DNA of 35,819 nt from an uncultured Clostridia bacterium (GCA_944383925.1 CALWRM010000134.1:1-35819), one strand, 5' to 3'. Counted from the stretch's first letter, positions 15,535 through 25,660 are shown. A program made the numbers and translations. The notes: generated from the sequence alone by a model not told the origin.

Positions 15535-16074
15535 ATGGAATTGGGCGAAAAAATCAAGCGGCTGCGGTTGCGGCACGGTCTGACGCAGGAGGAGCTGGCG
15601 CTGCGTTGCGATCTTTCCAAGGGCTTCATCTCCCAGCTGGAGCGGGACTTGACCTCCCCCTCCATCGCCACGCTGATGGACATCCTCGAGTGCCTCGGCA
15701 CGGACCTAAAGACCTTTTTTGCCGACGAGCAGGAGGAAAAGATCGTCTTTGGCCAGCAGGACATCTACGACACGAAGGACCTGGAGCGCGGAACGGTGAT
15801 CGCCTGGCTGATCCCCAACGCGCAGAAGAACGAAATGGAGCCCATCTTGCTGGAGCTTTCCCCCGGCGGGGCCACGGTGCTGGACAACCCCCACGCGGGG
15901 GAGGAGTTTGGCTACGTGCTTTCCGGCAGCGTGCAAATCGAGCTTGGCAACAAGACGCACAAGGCGAAAAAGGGCGAAAGCTTCTATTTCCGCCCCGAAG
16001 CGCCCCACCGCATCCGCAACGCCAGCAAGCAACCCGCGCGCATCCTGTGGATTTCCACCCCGCCCAGCTTCTAG
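15535..16074 (+). CDS. XRE-family transcriptional regulator with cupin domain
   Basis: A 179-residue regulator. Residues about 5-60 are an XRE helix-turn-helix (LGEKIKRLRLRHGLTQEELA ... GFISQLERDLTSPSIATL); about 105-178 are a small cupin (GEEFGYVLSGSVQIELG, RPEAPHRIRNAS) that usually binds a small ligand. This architecture is that of PuuR-type polyamine regulators, and the gene sits 36 bases ahead of potABCD, so it probably senses polyamines and controls the transporter and itself. The ATG at 15535 is favoured because the GTG at 15526 is only two bases from the AAGGA site. Confidence 0.92.
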   Translation: MELGEKIKRLRLRHGLTQEELALRCDLSKGFISQLERDLTSPSIATLMDILECLGTDLKTFFADEQEEKIVFGQQDIYDTKDLERGTVIAWLIPNAQKNEMEPILLELSPGGATVLDNPHAGEEFGYVLSGSVQIELGNKTHKAKKGESFYFRPEAPHRIRNASKQPARILWISTPPSF

Positions 16075-16110
16075 GGGCGGGGATGCAAAACGCAATGGAG
16101 GGTCCATGCC

Positions 16111-17166
<1,056 letters not shown>

Positions 17167-17169
17167 GCC

Positions 17170-17997
17170 ATGAAGACGAAGGGCTTTGCCGCCCCCTATG
17201 TGGTGTGGATGCTGCTCTTTACCATCGCGCCCATCCTGCTGGTGCTCTGCTACGCCTTCACGGATAGCTCCGGCCAGTTCACGCTGCAAAACTTTCAATC
17301 CTTTCTGGATCCCATCTATATAGGCGTGCTGTTCCGCTCCATCGGCATGGCGCTGCTGTGCACCCTCATCTGCCTGCTGGTGGGCTATCCGGCCGCCTAC
17401 TTCCTGGCCAACCGCTCCTTCGACAAAAAGGGCGTGCTGATCCTCCTATTCATCATCCCCATGTGGATGAACTTCCTGCTGCGCACCTATGCCTGGCTGA
17501 CGCTGCTGGAGTCCGGCGGCCTGATCGCCACCCTCGTCAACTGGGTGCTGCGGCTCTTCGGCGCCAAGGAGGAGGTCCGCCTGCTGTATTCCTACCAGGC
17601 CGTGCTCATGGGCATGGTGTATAACTACCTGCCCTTCATGGTGCTGCCGCTGTATACGGTGCTCTCCAAGATGGACGCCCGCATCGTGGAGGCCGCGGAG
17701 GACCTGGGCGCCAACCGCCTGCAGGTGTTTCTGCGGGTGACGCTGCCCCTCTCCCTGCCGGGGGTTTTTTCGGGCGTCACCATGGTGTTCATGCCCGCCG
17801 TGACCACCTTCGTCATCTCCAGGCTGCTGGGCGGGGCGCAGTTTAAGCTCTTCGGCGATTTGATCGAGCAGCAATTCCTGTTCACCGGCGACTGGAACTT
17901 CGGCTCGGCCATGTCCCTGGTGATGATGGCGCTGCTGCTGATCTCCATGGGATTGATGAACCGCTTCGGCGACAAGGAAGGGGGCGGCGTGTTTTGA
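17170..17997 (+). CDS. potB: Spermidine/putrescine ABC transporter permease
   Basis: Integral membrane permease of 275 residues with about six helices. The cytoplasmic EAA loop, which docks to PotA, reads EAAEDLGANRLQVFLRVTLP near residues 175-194. It starts four bases after potA and overlaps potC by four bases. The N-terminus MKTKGFAAPYVVWMLLF is a typical first helix of PotB. Confidence 0.95.
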   Translation: MKTKGFAAPYVVWMLLFTIAPILLVLCYAFTDSSGQFTLQNFQSFLDPIYIGVLFRSIGMALLCTLICLLVGYPAAYFLANRSFDKKGVLILLFIIPMWMNFLLRTYAWLTLLESGGLIATLVNWVLRLFGAKEEVRLLYSYQAVLMGMVYNYLPFMVLPLYTVLSKMDARIVEAAEDLGANRLQVFLRVTLPLSLPGVFSGVTMVFMPAVTTFVISRLLGGAQFKLFGDLIEQQFLFTGDWNFGSAMSLVMMALLLISMGLMNRFGDKEGGGVF

Positions 17998-18767
17998 AGG
18001 CTTCCCGCTTTTTCAAAGGCCTGTACGTCTCCCTCGTGCTGCTGTTCTTGTACCTGCCCATCCTCACGCTGATCGTCTACTCCTTCAACGCCTCCAAGTC
18101 CAGGGCCAAATGGGACGGCTTCACCTTCGATTGGTACCTGGCCCTGTTCCAAAACGAGGAGATCCTCAAGGCCCTGTACGTGACGCTGGCCGTGGCGGCG
18201 CTGGCCGCCCTCATCGCCACGGTGATCGGCACGCTGGGCGCCATCGGCCTGTTCGCCATGCGGCGCGGCCCGCGGACGCTCTTCCTCTCCATGGCCAACC
18301 TGTCCATGCTCACCCCGGACATCGTCATAGGCGTCTCGCTGATGATCCTCTTCCTCTTCGCCAAGCTGCCCCTGGGCTTTTGGACCATGCTGCTGGCCCA
18401 CGTGAGCTTTAACGTGCCCTATGTCCTCTTTTCCGTGCTGCCAAAGCTCAAGCAGATGAACGCCCACGCCTACGAGGCCGCCCTGGACCTGGGGGCGACG
18501 CCCTGGCAAGCCTTGGTGAAGATCCTCCTTCCGGAGATCCTGCCCGGCGTCGTGTCGGGCCTCATCCTCAGCTTCACCCTCTCGCTGGATGACTTCGTTA
18601 TCTCCTTTTTCACCACCTCCGAGGTGCAGAACCTCTCCATCCTCATCTATTCCATGGCCAGGCTTGGCATCAACCCCACCATCAACGCCCTGTCCACGCT
18701 GCTGTTCGTGGCGGTGATGGCCCTCTTGCTGCTGGTGAACCGGCGCTCCTCCATCCTGGAGCGCTAG
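17994..18767 (+). CDS. potC: Spermidine/putrescine ABC transporter permease
   Basis: Second permease, 257 residues, about six helices, with the EAA loop EAALDLGATPWQALVKILLP near residues 160-179 and the PotC-like LSLDDFVISFF. The start is a TTG whose last two bases are shared with the potB stop codon (TTGA), so its translation should be coupled to potB. Confidence 0.95.
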   Translation: MKASRFFKGLYVSLVLLFLYLPILTLIVYSFNASKSRAKWDGFTFDWYLALFQNEEILKALYVTLAVAALAALIATVIGTLGAIGLFAMRRGPRTLFLSMANLSMLTPDIVIGVSLMILFLFAKLPLGFWTMLLAHVSFNVPYVLFSVLPKLKQMNAHAYEAALDLGATPWQALVKILLPEILPGVVSGLILSFTLSLDDFVISFFTTSEVQNLSILIYSMARLGINPTINALSTLLFVAVMALLLLVNRRSSILER

Positions 18768-18813
18768 GGTCCAGATATCCCATTTCATCAAGAAAGGAAC
18801 ATGCCGAAAAACG

Positions 18814-19857
18814 ATGAGAAAGTACCTTTCCCTCCTGCTGGCGCTCTGTCTTTGCGCCCTGAGCCTGTTTGGCTGCGCCCCTGCCTCGGAAAACTCCATC
18901 ACCGTCTACAACTGGGAGGACTACATCAACCCAGAGGTGATCGACCTCTTTGAGGAAGAAACCGGCATCCAGGTCAACTACGTGCGCTTTACCACCAACG
19001 AGGAAATGTACATCAAGCTGGAAAAGGGCGGCGCCTCCTACGACGTGGCCTTCCCCTCGGACTACATGATCGAGCGCATGATTCAAAACGACATGCTGCT
19101 CCCCTTGGATCATGAAAAGCTGCCCAACTTTACCAACAACGCCCAGTGGCTCCAGGATCCCGACTACGATCCCGACAGCCTCTATTCCGTACCCTACATG
19201 TGGGGCACGGTCGGCATCCTGTACAACACCACCGTCACCGGGGGCGAGATCGACTCCTGGGGCGCCATGTGGGACGAAAAGTATAAGAAAAACGTGCTCA
19301 TGATGGATTCCGTGCGCGATTCCCTCGGCGTCACCCTCTGCTACCTGGGCTATGATCTGAACACCCGCGACGAGGCCCAGCTGGAGGAGGCCAAGCAGAA
19401 GCTGATCGAGCAGAAGGAATCCGGCGTACTGCTGGCCTACGGCGTGGACGAAATCAAGGATAAGCTGGTGGGCGGCGAGGCAGCCCTTGGCCTGGTTTGG
19501 TCCGGCGACGCGCTGACCTCCATGGCCCTCAACGAGGATCTGGCCTATTGCGTGCCCAAGGAGGGCTCCAACGTCTGGGTGGACGGCATGGTCATCCCCG
19601 CCACGGCCAAGAACGTGGAGGGCGCTCACCTGTTCATCGACTTCATGATGCGGCCGGAGATCGCCGCCATGAACAGCGAATACATCGGCTATTCCACCCC
19701 CAACGAAGCCGCCCTGGAGATCCTCGGGCCCGAGTACACCGAGGACCCCACCTTCAACCCGCCCCAGGATGTGCTGGACCGCTGCACCTTCTTCCACGAT
19801 GTGTCCGACGCCGCCAAGATGTACAACGACATCTGGATCGAGATCACGGCCAACTGA
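18814..19857 (+). CDS. potD: Spermidine/putrescine-binding lipoprotein
   Basis: Extracytoplasmic solute-binding protein of 347 residues. A signal peptide with lipobox LFGC places the lipidated cysteine at residue 21, anchoring it to the outer face of the membrane. NSITVYNWEDYINPEVIDLF is the hallmark start of the PotD/PotF fold, and YDVAFPSDYMIERM, MWGTVGILYN and WSGDAL are further family segments. The AAAGGA site lies 15 bases from this ATG, further than usual; a nearer ATG at 18801 is out of frame and short, so 18814 is kept. It closes the operon before the terminator at 19901-19934. Confidence 0.96.
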   Translation: MRKYLSLLLALCLCALSLFGCAPASENSITVYNWEDYINPEVIDLFEEETGIQVNYVRFTTNEEMYIKLEKGGASYDVAFPSDYMIERMIQNDMLLPLDHEKLPNFTNNAQWLQDPDYDPDSLYSVPYMWGTVGILYNTTVTGGEIDSWGAMWDEKYKKNVLMMDSVRDSLGVTLCYLGYDLNTRDEAQLEEAKQKLIEQKESGVLLAYGVDEIKDKLVGGEAALGLVWSGDALTSMALNEDLAYCVPKEGSNVWVDGMVIPATAKNVEGAHLFIDFMMRPEIAAMNSEYIGYSTPNEAALEILGPEYTEDPTFNPPQDVLDRCTFFHDVSDAAKMYNDIWIEITAN

Positions 19858-19900
19858 GCAAGGCGCGGCCCGCGCAGGGCCTTTCCATCCAAAAACAGCC

Positions 19901-19934
19901 AACGGAGGGGGTCGAACGCCCCTTCCGTTTTTTC
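19901..19934 (+). terminator. Terminator of the pot operon
   Basis: AACGGAGGGGG pairs with CCCCTTCCGTT (one G-T pair) around a seven-base loop and runs into TTTTTT. It lies 43 bases after the potD stop. Confidence 0.88.
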
Positions 19935-19952
19935 TCGGGCGTTTCGCCCAAA

Positions 19953-20076
19953 GGAGGTTGGGGGGCGCCAGGGGGAAGGCCTTCCTTCCCCCGGCCTCCC
20001 CTCCGCCAAGGGCTCCAGCGCCCCGCCTACGGGAGGTTGGGGGCGCCAGGGGGAAGGCCTTCCTTCCCCCGGCCTC
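19953..20076. repeat. Two near-identical 45/46-bp GC-rich repeats, each with an internal hairpin
   Basis: Copy one is 19953-19998, copy two 20032-20076; they differ only by one G in a G-run. Each holds GGGGGAA and TTCCCCC around GGCCTTCC, so each can fold back on itself. They lie between the terminators of the pot operon and metY. No reading frame fits them. They look like a small intergenic repeat family; its genome-wide copy number cannot be judged here. Confidence 0.75.
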
Positions 20077-20106
20077 TTCCCCCTCCTTCCCCCTTCGCGC
20101 AGCCAA

Positions 20107-20141
20107 GGAGCCCGGCGGACTTTCGTCCGCCGGGCTCCTTT
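20107..20141. terminator. Perfect 14-bp hairpin downstream of metY
   Basis: GGAGCCCGGCGGAC (20107-20120) pairs perfectly with 20125-20138 around TTTC, followed by TTT on the plus strand. On the minus strand, 26 bases after metY, the T-run is poor (TTGG), so it is a strong stem but a better terminator for plus-strand transcripts. Confidence 0.7.
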
Positions 20142-20166
20142 CGCCGCTCGATTCCCTCCCGGCCCG

Positions 20167-21432
20167 CTAGGCCTTCGCCAGGGCCTGCTCCAGGTCCGCC
20201 AAGATGTCCGACAGATCCTCGCAGCCCACGGAAAGGCGGATCAGGCCCGGCGTGATGCCCGCGCCCGCCAGCTGCTCGTCCGTCAGCTGCCTATGGGTGG
20301 AGGAGGCGGGATGGAGCACCAGGGTGCGGATGTCCGCCACGTGCACCACGTTGGAGGCGAGCTGCAGGCTGTCGATGAAGCGCACGGCCCGTTCGCGGCC
20401 GCCCCTGAGGGAGAAGGACACCACGCCCGCGCAGCCGTTGGGCAAATACTTCTGCTGCAGCGCGTGGTAGCGGTCCTTTTCCAGCCCGGGATAGTTGACA
20501 AACTCCACCTTCTCGTGGCTTTCCAGGAACTTTGCCGCCTCCAGCGCGTTTTTGCAATGGCGTTCCATGCGCAGCGGCAGGGTTTCCAGGCCTAAGTTTA
20601 GCAAAAAGGCGCTCAGCGCATGGGGATAGGCGCCAAAGTCGCGCATCAGCTGCACGCGCGCCTTGACGATGTAGGCCTTCTTGCCAAAGTCATGCACGTA
20701 CCGAACCCCGTGGTAGCTCTCGTCCGCCTCGGTCAGCCCGGGGAAGTTCCCGTTGTCCCAGGGGAAGTTTCCGCTGTCCACGACGGCCCCGCCCACCTGC
20801 ACGGCGTGTCCGTCCATGTACTTGGTGGTGGAATGCACCACGATGTCCGCCCCAAAGTCAAAGGGCCTACACAGCACCGGCGTCGCAAAGGTATTGTCCA
20901 CGATCAGGGGCACGCCGTGCCGATGGGCCAAGCGGGCAAAGCGCTCGATGTCGAACACCGCCAGGGCGGGATTGGCCAGCGTTTCGCCAAACACGGCCTT
21001 GGTGTTGGGCCTAAAGAGCGCCTCGACCTCCTCGTCGGAGGCGTTTTCGTCCACAAAGCTGCACTCGATGCCCAGCCGCTTGAGCGTCACCGCAAAGAGA
21101 TTGATCGTGCCGCCGTAGATGGCCGCGGCGGAGATGAAGTGGTCCCCCGCGGAAAGGATGTTGAGCAGGGCGATCATGCAGGCCATCTGGCCGGAGCTGG
21201 TGCACAGCGCGCCCACGCCCCCCTCCAGGGCGGCGATCTTCTCCTCCACGCAGGCCACGGTGGGGTTGGAAATGCGGGAATACATGTGGCCGTCCACGCT
21301 CAGGTCGAACAGCTTGCCGATATGCTCGCTGGAATCGTAATCATAGGTGGTGCTTTGGTAGATGGGCAGCACGTGGGGCTGTCCGTTGCCGGGCTGATAG
21401 CCTGCATGCAGGGCGATGGTATCAATTTTCAT
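20167..21432 (-). CDS. metY: O-acetylhomoserine sulfhydrylase
   Basis: PLP-dependent enzyme of 421 residues that makes homocysteine from O-acetylhomoserine and sulfide, and can make cysteine-related products. The PLP lysine lies in HSTTKYMDGHA near residue 205; the upstream SSGQMA (PLP-phosphate site) and VDNTFATP are family features, and the long insertion region (DNGNFPGLTEADESYHGVRY) separates the MetY type from cystathionine gamma-synthases. Transcribed alone, opposite the pot operon. AAGGAGG lies about 14 bases from the ATG, with GGAAAG closer. No SAM riboswitch or T-box is visible upstream. Confidence 0.94.
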   Translation of the reverse strand: MKIDTIALHAGYQPGNGQPHVLPIYQSTTYDYDSSEHIGKLFDLSVDGHMYSRISNPTVACVEEKIAALEGGVGALCTSSGQMACMIALLNILSAGDHFISAAAIYGGTINLFAVTLKRLGIECSFVDENASDEEVEALFRPNTKAVFGETLANPALAVFDIERFARLAHRHGVPLIVDNTFATPVLCRPFDFGADIVVHSTTKYMDGHAVQVGGAVVDSGNFPWDNGNFPGLTEADESYHGVRYVHDFGKKAYIVKARVQLMRDFGAYPHALSAFLLNLGLETLPLRMERHCKNALEAAKFLESHEKVEFVNYPGLEKDRYHALQQKYLPNGCAGVVSFSLRGGRERAVRFIDSLQLASNVVHVADIRTLVLHPASSTHRQLTDEQLAGAGITPGLIRLSVGCEDLSDILADLEQALAKA

Positions 21433-21491
21433 TCGCTTTCCGTAGCCTCCTTGGTGTATACTAGAGCAGTGGCGCCGCCGATTTTTCGCTT

Positions 21492-21520
21492 AGCGTATCA
21501 CAGCTATATCCCTGCGTCAA
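21492..21520 (-). promoter_or_regulatory. Possible promoter of metY
   Basis: TTGACG (21520-21515), 17 bases, TACGCT (21497-21492) on the minus strand, 60 bases ahead of the gene. The -10 match is only three of six. A second TATACA lies nearer the gene (about 21460) with no good -35. Confidence 0.35.
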
Positions 21521-21613
21521 CGGCGCTTTTCTTACATTTCTGATACATTTTTATGTTATCGTTTTCCCGCTTCGTCAAGACACTTGCCTATGCAAAGGGG
21601 ATTGGAATGGATC

Positions 21614-22264
21614 ATGAAGGTTCTCATCGTCGAGGATGAACGGCCCATCAACGAGCTCATCGAAATGAGCCTGAGCGAACGGGGCTATCTGTGCGACTGC
21701 GCCTACGACGGGATCACCGCCGCGGACTTTCTTCAGGAAAACAGCTACGACCTGGTGCTGCTGGACATCATGCTGCCCGGCGTGGACGGCTATTCCCTCA
21801 TCGAATACATCCGCACCCTGGACACCCCGGCCATCTTCATCACCGCCAAGAGCTCCGTGGAGGATCGCGTCAAGGGCCTGCGCATGGGCGCGGACGATTA
21901 CATCACCAAGCCCTTCGCCATCGTGGAGCTGCTCGCCCGGGTGGAGACGGTGCTGCGGCGCTACAACAAGGGCGAACAGCGCTACGTGGTGGGCGACGTG
22001 ACCATCGATACCGTCTCGCGCACGGTGCTCAAGGCCGGCACGCCCGTGGGGCTTACCCTCAAGGAGTACGAGGTGCTGCTGCTCTTCGTGCGCAACCGCC
22101 ACATCGCCCTGTTTCGCGAAACCATCTTCCAACGGGTTTGGCAAAGCGATTACCTGGGCGATACCCGCACCATCGACCTGCACGTGCGCCGGCTGCGCAA
22201 AAAGCTGGGCTGGGAGCGGGAGCTGAAAACCGTCTACAAGATCGGCTATCGCCTGGAGATCTAG
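21614..22264 (+). CDS. OmpR/PhoB-family response regulator
   Basis: A 216-residue regulator. The receiver domain (1-115) has the acidic pair VEDE, the phosphorylated Asp51 in LLDIMLPGVDGY, and Lys99 in YITKPF. The C-terminal winged helix (about 125-216) shows LTLKEYEVLLLF and the recognition-helix RTIDLHVRRLRKKLG. The first of four same-strand genes that end at 25571; the histidine kinase follows after 27 bases. The ATG at 21614 gives the canonical MKVLIVEDE start. Confidence 0.95.
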   Translation: MKVLIVEDERPINELIEMSLSERGYLCDCAYDGITAADFLQENSYDLVLLDIMLPGVDGYSLIEYIRTLDTPAIFITAKSSVEDRVKGLRMGADDYITKPFAIVELLARVETVLRRYNKGEQRYVVGDVTIDTVSRTVLKAGTPVGLTLKEYEVLLLFVRNRHIALFRETIFQRVWQSDYLGDTRTIDLHVRRLRKKLGWERELKTVYKIGYRLEI

Positions 22265-22291
22265 CCGCCCATTCCCTCAGGAGGTGCGCCC

Positions 22292-23674
22292 ATGCGCTTC
22301 GCCCTTAAAATCGTCTGCGTCTCCATCATGGCGGTGGCCTTGGCCCTTTCCCTCGGCGCGGCCATGTTGGTCCAGCTTAGCTTCGAGCAAAGCCTCCGCC
22401 GGGAGACGCAGCGCGCGCTGGACGAGCAAAGCCTCATCAAGATGGGCTTTGAAACCGCCGCCGTCACCTACGCCATCCAGGACATCGACCTGGACCTGAA
22501 CACGGTGCTCTCCATCGCCGAACAACTCGGTCAGGGGCGCGCCTTGGCCCTGCTGGACGAACAGGGCCAGATGCTCTACGGCCATTTTCAGATCCCCTCC
22601 CTCTTTGGCGCCGCCTCCTCCAACCGCAACCTGGCCGTTCTGCGCGGCAGCACCGGCGATTACCTCTACGTCTGCGGCCCGCTGGTCCTTGGGGACGAGC
22701 GCTACCAGATCCTTTGCCGCACGGACATCCGCGACCTGTATAGCCAGCGCGACTCGCTGCTGGCCAACTTCCTTGGCATCTATGCGGCCGTGCTCGGCCT
22801 GTCCTCGCTGCTGGTGTTCGGCCTTTCCGTCCTGCTCACCCGGCCCCTCTCCAGGCTGGCGCGCACCTCGCGCCAAATCACCGGCGGCCAATACGAGCTG
22901 CGCGCCGCCCAGCGGGGCAGCGACGAGGTCGCCCAGTTCACCGCCGACTTCAACCGCATGACCGACGCCCTGGTGGACAAGCTGGACGAGCTCGCCCAGG
23001 CCGTCGAACAGCGAGAAACCTTCGTGGCCAACTTTGCCCACGAGCTCAAAACCCCCTTGACCTCCATCATCGGCTATGCGGACGTGCTGCGTTCCCAGGA
23101 GCTTTCCAAGGAGCGCATCTTCCGCTGCTCCAACACCATCTTCAACGAGGGCCGGCGCTTAGAGGCCCTCTCCATCAAGCTGCTGGAGCTGATGGTGGTG
23201 GGCAAGCAGGAGCTGCAAAGAAAGCGGGTCAACCCAAGGCTGCTGGCCCAGGATCTGGAGCTGAGCCTGGCGCCGTTGCTGCAGACCTCCCACATGGCGC
23301 TGCGGGTGCGCGTCCAGGACGGCGTGCTGCTGGCGGACCCGGACCTTCTCAAGACATTGCTGTACAACCTGATCGACAACGCCCGCAAGGCCTCCGAACC
23401 CGGTTCGGAGATCCTGCTCCACGGCGCGATCCGGGACAACCGCTACATCTTCTCCGTGGCGGACCGGGGCCGGGGCATCCCCAAGGTGGAGATCCACAAG
23501 ATCACCCAAGCCTTCTATATGGTGGATAAGTCCAGGGCCCGGGCCCAGAACGGCGCCGGCCTCGGCCTTGCGCTGTGCGAAAAGATCGCCCAGCTCCACG
23601 GCGGCAGGCTGAGCATTCAATCCGAGCTGGGCAAGGGCACCGTGGTCCGGCTGGTGATGGAGGTGGCCCCGTGA
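22292..23674 (+). CDS. Sensor histidine kinase
   Basis: Membrane kinase of 460 residues. Helix one is residues about 5-30, an extracytoplasmic sensor domain about 31-158, helix two about 159-183, HAMP about 184-237, HisKA with the phosphorylated His250 in NFAHELKTPLTS, then the ATPase domain with N box NLIDNARKAS, G1 DRGRGIP and G2 GAGLGLALC. GGAGG lies seven bases before the ATG. Its stop codon overlaps the GTG of the next gene, which ties it to the two accessory proteins. Confidence 0.95.
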   Translation: MRFALKIVCVSIMAVALALSLGAAMLVQLSFEQSLRRETQRALDEQSLIKMGFETAAVTYAIQDIDLDLNTVLSIAEQLGQGRALALLDEQGQMLYGHFQIPSLFGAASSNRNLAVLRGSTGDYLYVCGPLVLGDERYQILCRTDIRDLYSQRDSLLANFLGIYAAVLGLSSLLVFGLSVLLTRPLSRLARTSRQITGGQYELRAAQRGSDEVAQFTADFNRMTDALVDKLDELAQAVEQRETFVANFAHELKTPLTSIIGYADVLRSQELSKERIFRCSNTIFNEGRRLEALSIKLLELMVVGKQELQRKRVNPRLLAQDLELSLAPLLQTSHMALRVRVQDGVLLADPDLLKTLLYNLIDNARKASEPGSEILLHGAIRDNRYIFSVADRGRGIPKVEIHKITQAFYMVDKSRARAQNGAGLGLALCEKIAQLHGGRLSIQSELGKGTVVRLVMEVAP

Positions 23675-24384
23675 AGAGACGATGGAAGGGCGGCCTTCGC
23701 TATGCGGCGCTGGTGGCGCTGGCGCTGTGCGTCGTGCTGCTGGGCGCCCTGTTTCCCGGCTATTACGTCCGCTACCGGGACACCCTCTACCTGGGCCAGC
23801 TGCGCCAGGACGAGGGCGAGCAGAGCAGCTACAACTACCAGGGCGCCCTGCGCAACCGGGCCGATACCCTGGAAAAATGGCTCTCCGCCTCGACGGAGAT
23901 CGCCGTGGACCTGCAGGATGTGGACGACGACGGCCTCGGCTACCTGGACGAGCTGGAGCGCAACCTCCTCTGCGGCTATCCCTCCGCGCCCCTTTCGGGC
24001 CAGCGGGCGGTGCTGGAGCACCTGAGCTATCCCTCCGCCGTCAACATCCTGCGCTTTGAGGGCGGCAACACCCGCTTTTATGTGGACGAGCGCTCCGGCA
24101 AGGTCCTGCGCTTCCAGGGCCCCCTGCCCGCCTGGCTGCGCGACAGCGCCCAGGACTCCGCCGCCCTGATCGAGGTGCTGCCCAACCTGGCCAACAGCTA
24201 CGCCCAATACCTGGGCCTGGGAACCAGCACGGACACCCTTGGCTACAGCCAGGCCTACGGCCTGTATCAAAACGAACTCTTGCAGATGCGCTTTGCCACC
24301 GACCAGAAGCTCGTCATCTCCATCCTGGTCGCGCCGGAGCTGGACATGGTCTACATCAAGCTAGAAAGCGAGGACGGCACATGA
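23671..24384 (+). CDS. Single-pass extracytoplasmic protein, partner of the two-component system
   Basis: A 237-residue protein of unknown family. A basic N-terminus and one hydrophobic segment (about 11-29) anchor it, with the remainder outside the membrane. YVDERSGKVLRFQG resembles the D-x-x-S/T-G-K/E-V turn of PepSY-like lobes; the rest shows no enzyme motif. The GTG start shares bases with the kinase stop (GTGA) and its own stop shares bases with the next ATG (ATGA), so translation of kinase, this protein and the lipoprotein should be coupled. By position it resembles YycH/YycI (WalH/WalI), which restrain WalK; the homology is not proven. Confidence 0.8.
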   Translation: MKRRWKGGLRYAALVALALCVVLLGALFPGYYVRYRDTLYLGQLRQDEGEQSSYNYQGALRNRADTLEKWLSASTEIAVDLQDVDDDGLGYLDELERNLLCGYPSAPLSGQRAVLEHLSYPSAVNILRFEGGNTRFYVDERSGKVLRFQGPLPAWLRDSAQDSAALIEVLPNLANSYAQYLGLGTSTDTLGYSQAYGLYQNELLQMRFATDQKLVISILVAPELDMVYIKLESEDGT

Positions 24385-25571
24385 AACGAGCCCTTCGACG
24401 CGCCTTGGCCGCCTGCCTGTTGCTGGCGCTTTGGCTTTTGCTGGGCTGTTCCGGGTCCGAGGAGGCCTATATGCTGCCGGATCAGGACGCCGCGCCCTCC
24501 CCCGAGCCGGCGGACGCCTCGCCCCTCCCCATGGCGCTGGCCGACGGTTTCGCCGCGCCGCAGCTCCCGGACCAGGCCCTGCCGGCCGCCCTCCGCCGCG
24601 GCTCCTCCCTCTTGGACATGGAGCGCTTCGCCTCCAGCTGGAACCTCTCCGCCAAGGAGGTCCTGGACCCCGTCTACGGGGATCCTTCCGTGTTCGGCTT
24701 GGCCTGCGCCGACAGCTATGGCGAGCTGTTGGCCCTGCTCTACGGCGAGTGGACCGTCGCCCTCCCCATGGAGGGGGACGGCTCCACTCCCGAGGCGAAC
24801 TTCATGGTGGAGGAGCTCTATGCCTCCGAATACACCCTCCTGCGCCTGGTCCGTCTGGACCAGGAGGAGGACTGCGAGCTGTATCTGTGCCAAAACCCCT
24901 ACGCCAGCCCGCCGGTGCTGGGCGCCCAGGGCTGGACGGCCTTGGCGGAGGAACCCGTTTCCCTGAGCTTTGACCAAAGCCAGGCCTATATGAGCGCCTT
25001 TGTGCAGGCCCATCTGCCGGAGCTGGAGCTGACCGCCGGGGCCTCGGACTACGCCTATCGCTGCAAGCTCCAGCGCTATACGGCCGAAGGGCCGCTCTCC
25101 GATGCCCAATACGACGAGGCCCAGCGCCAACAAGACACCCACTGCCTGCTCTTCTACCACCAATACCAGGGGATCCCCGTGGAGGCGGCCTTCTGGCAGC
25201 TGGACCTGGAGGGGGTTTGGGTATCCTTTGGCCGGAACGAGGGGATCATCAGCCTGATGGCCGGCTGGCACGAGCTGCTGCCCGAGGGCGAGGCCATCGA
25301 GCCCCTCGCCCTGGAGCGGGCCATGGAGCTGGCTGCCGCCCAACACCCGGGCGAGCAGCTCATCCTGTTGGACGCCCAGCTCTGTTACTTCAACGGCAAG
25401 GCCCCGGACCTGGCGGACGAGCTTTTCCACCTGCAATGGAAGCTGACCAGCGACCGCTATGTGGACTACGTCAACTGCTCGGACGGCCAGGTATACAGCC
25501 AGCTTTCCCCCGTTCAGGTGCAGGCGGCGTCCCTTGCGCAGCCGGAGCCCGCGGTCGAGGCGGCCGGTTAG
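24381..25571 (+). CDS. Lipoprotein, probable PepSY/YycH-like partner of the two-component system
   Basis: A 396-residue lipoprotein. The signal peptide with lipobox LLLGC puts the lipidated Cys at residue 23, then an Asp/Pro/Ser-rich linker follows. The C-terminal half has a YycH-like repeat pattern: a segment with QYQGIPVEAAFWQLDLEGVWVSF split as family style, then LLPEGEAIEPLALERAM, ILLDAQLCYF and the closing LQWKLTSDRYVDYVNCSDGQ, similar to 'P-W ... y-v-d-a ... G-x-v' ends of PepSY-like domains. It probably senses or modulates the kinase from the outer membrane face; no catalytic residues are apparent. The lipoprotein assignment is firm, the role is inferred. Confidence 0.82.
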   Translation: MKRALRRALAACLLLALWLLLGCSGSEEAYMLPDQDAAPSPEPADASPLPMALADGFAAPQLPDQALPAALRRGSSLLDMERFASSWNLSAKEVLDPVYGDPSVFGLACADSYGELLALLYGEWTVALPMEGDGSTPEANFMVEELYASEYTLLRLVRLDQEEDCELYLCQNPYASPPVLGAQGWTALAEEPVSLSFDQSQAYMSAFVQAHLPELELTAGASDYAYRCKLQRYTAEGPLSDAQYDEAQRQQDTHCLLFYHQYQGIPVEAAFWQLDLEGVWVSFGRNEGIISLMAGWHELLPEGEAIEPLALERAMELAAAQHPGEQLILLDAQLCYFNGKAPDLADELFHLQWKLTSDRYVDYVNCSDGQVYSQLSPVQVQAASLAQPEPAVEAAG

Positions 25572-25660
25572 CCGCAACGGCATTCCGGGCCCCAAGGGCC
25601 GAAAAAGGGGCCGCAATCCGCCCCAACTCTCACAGGAAACCCATCGAAGGGAGATTCGCC

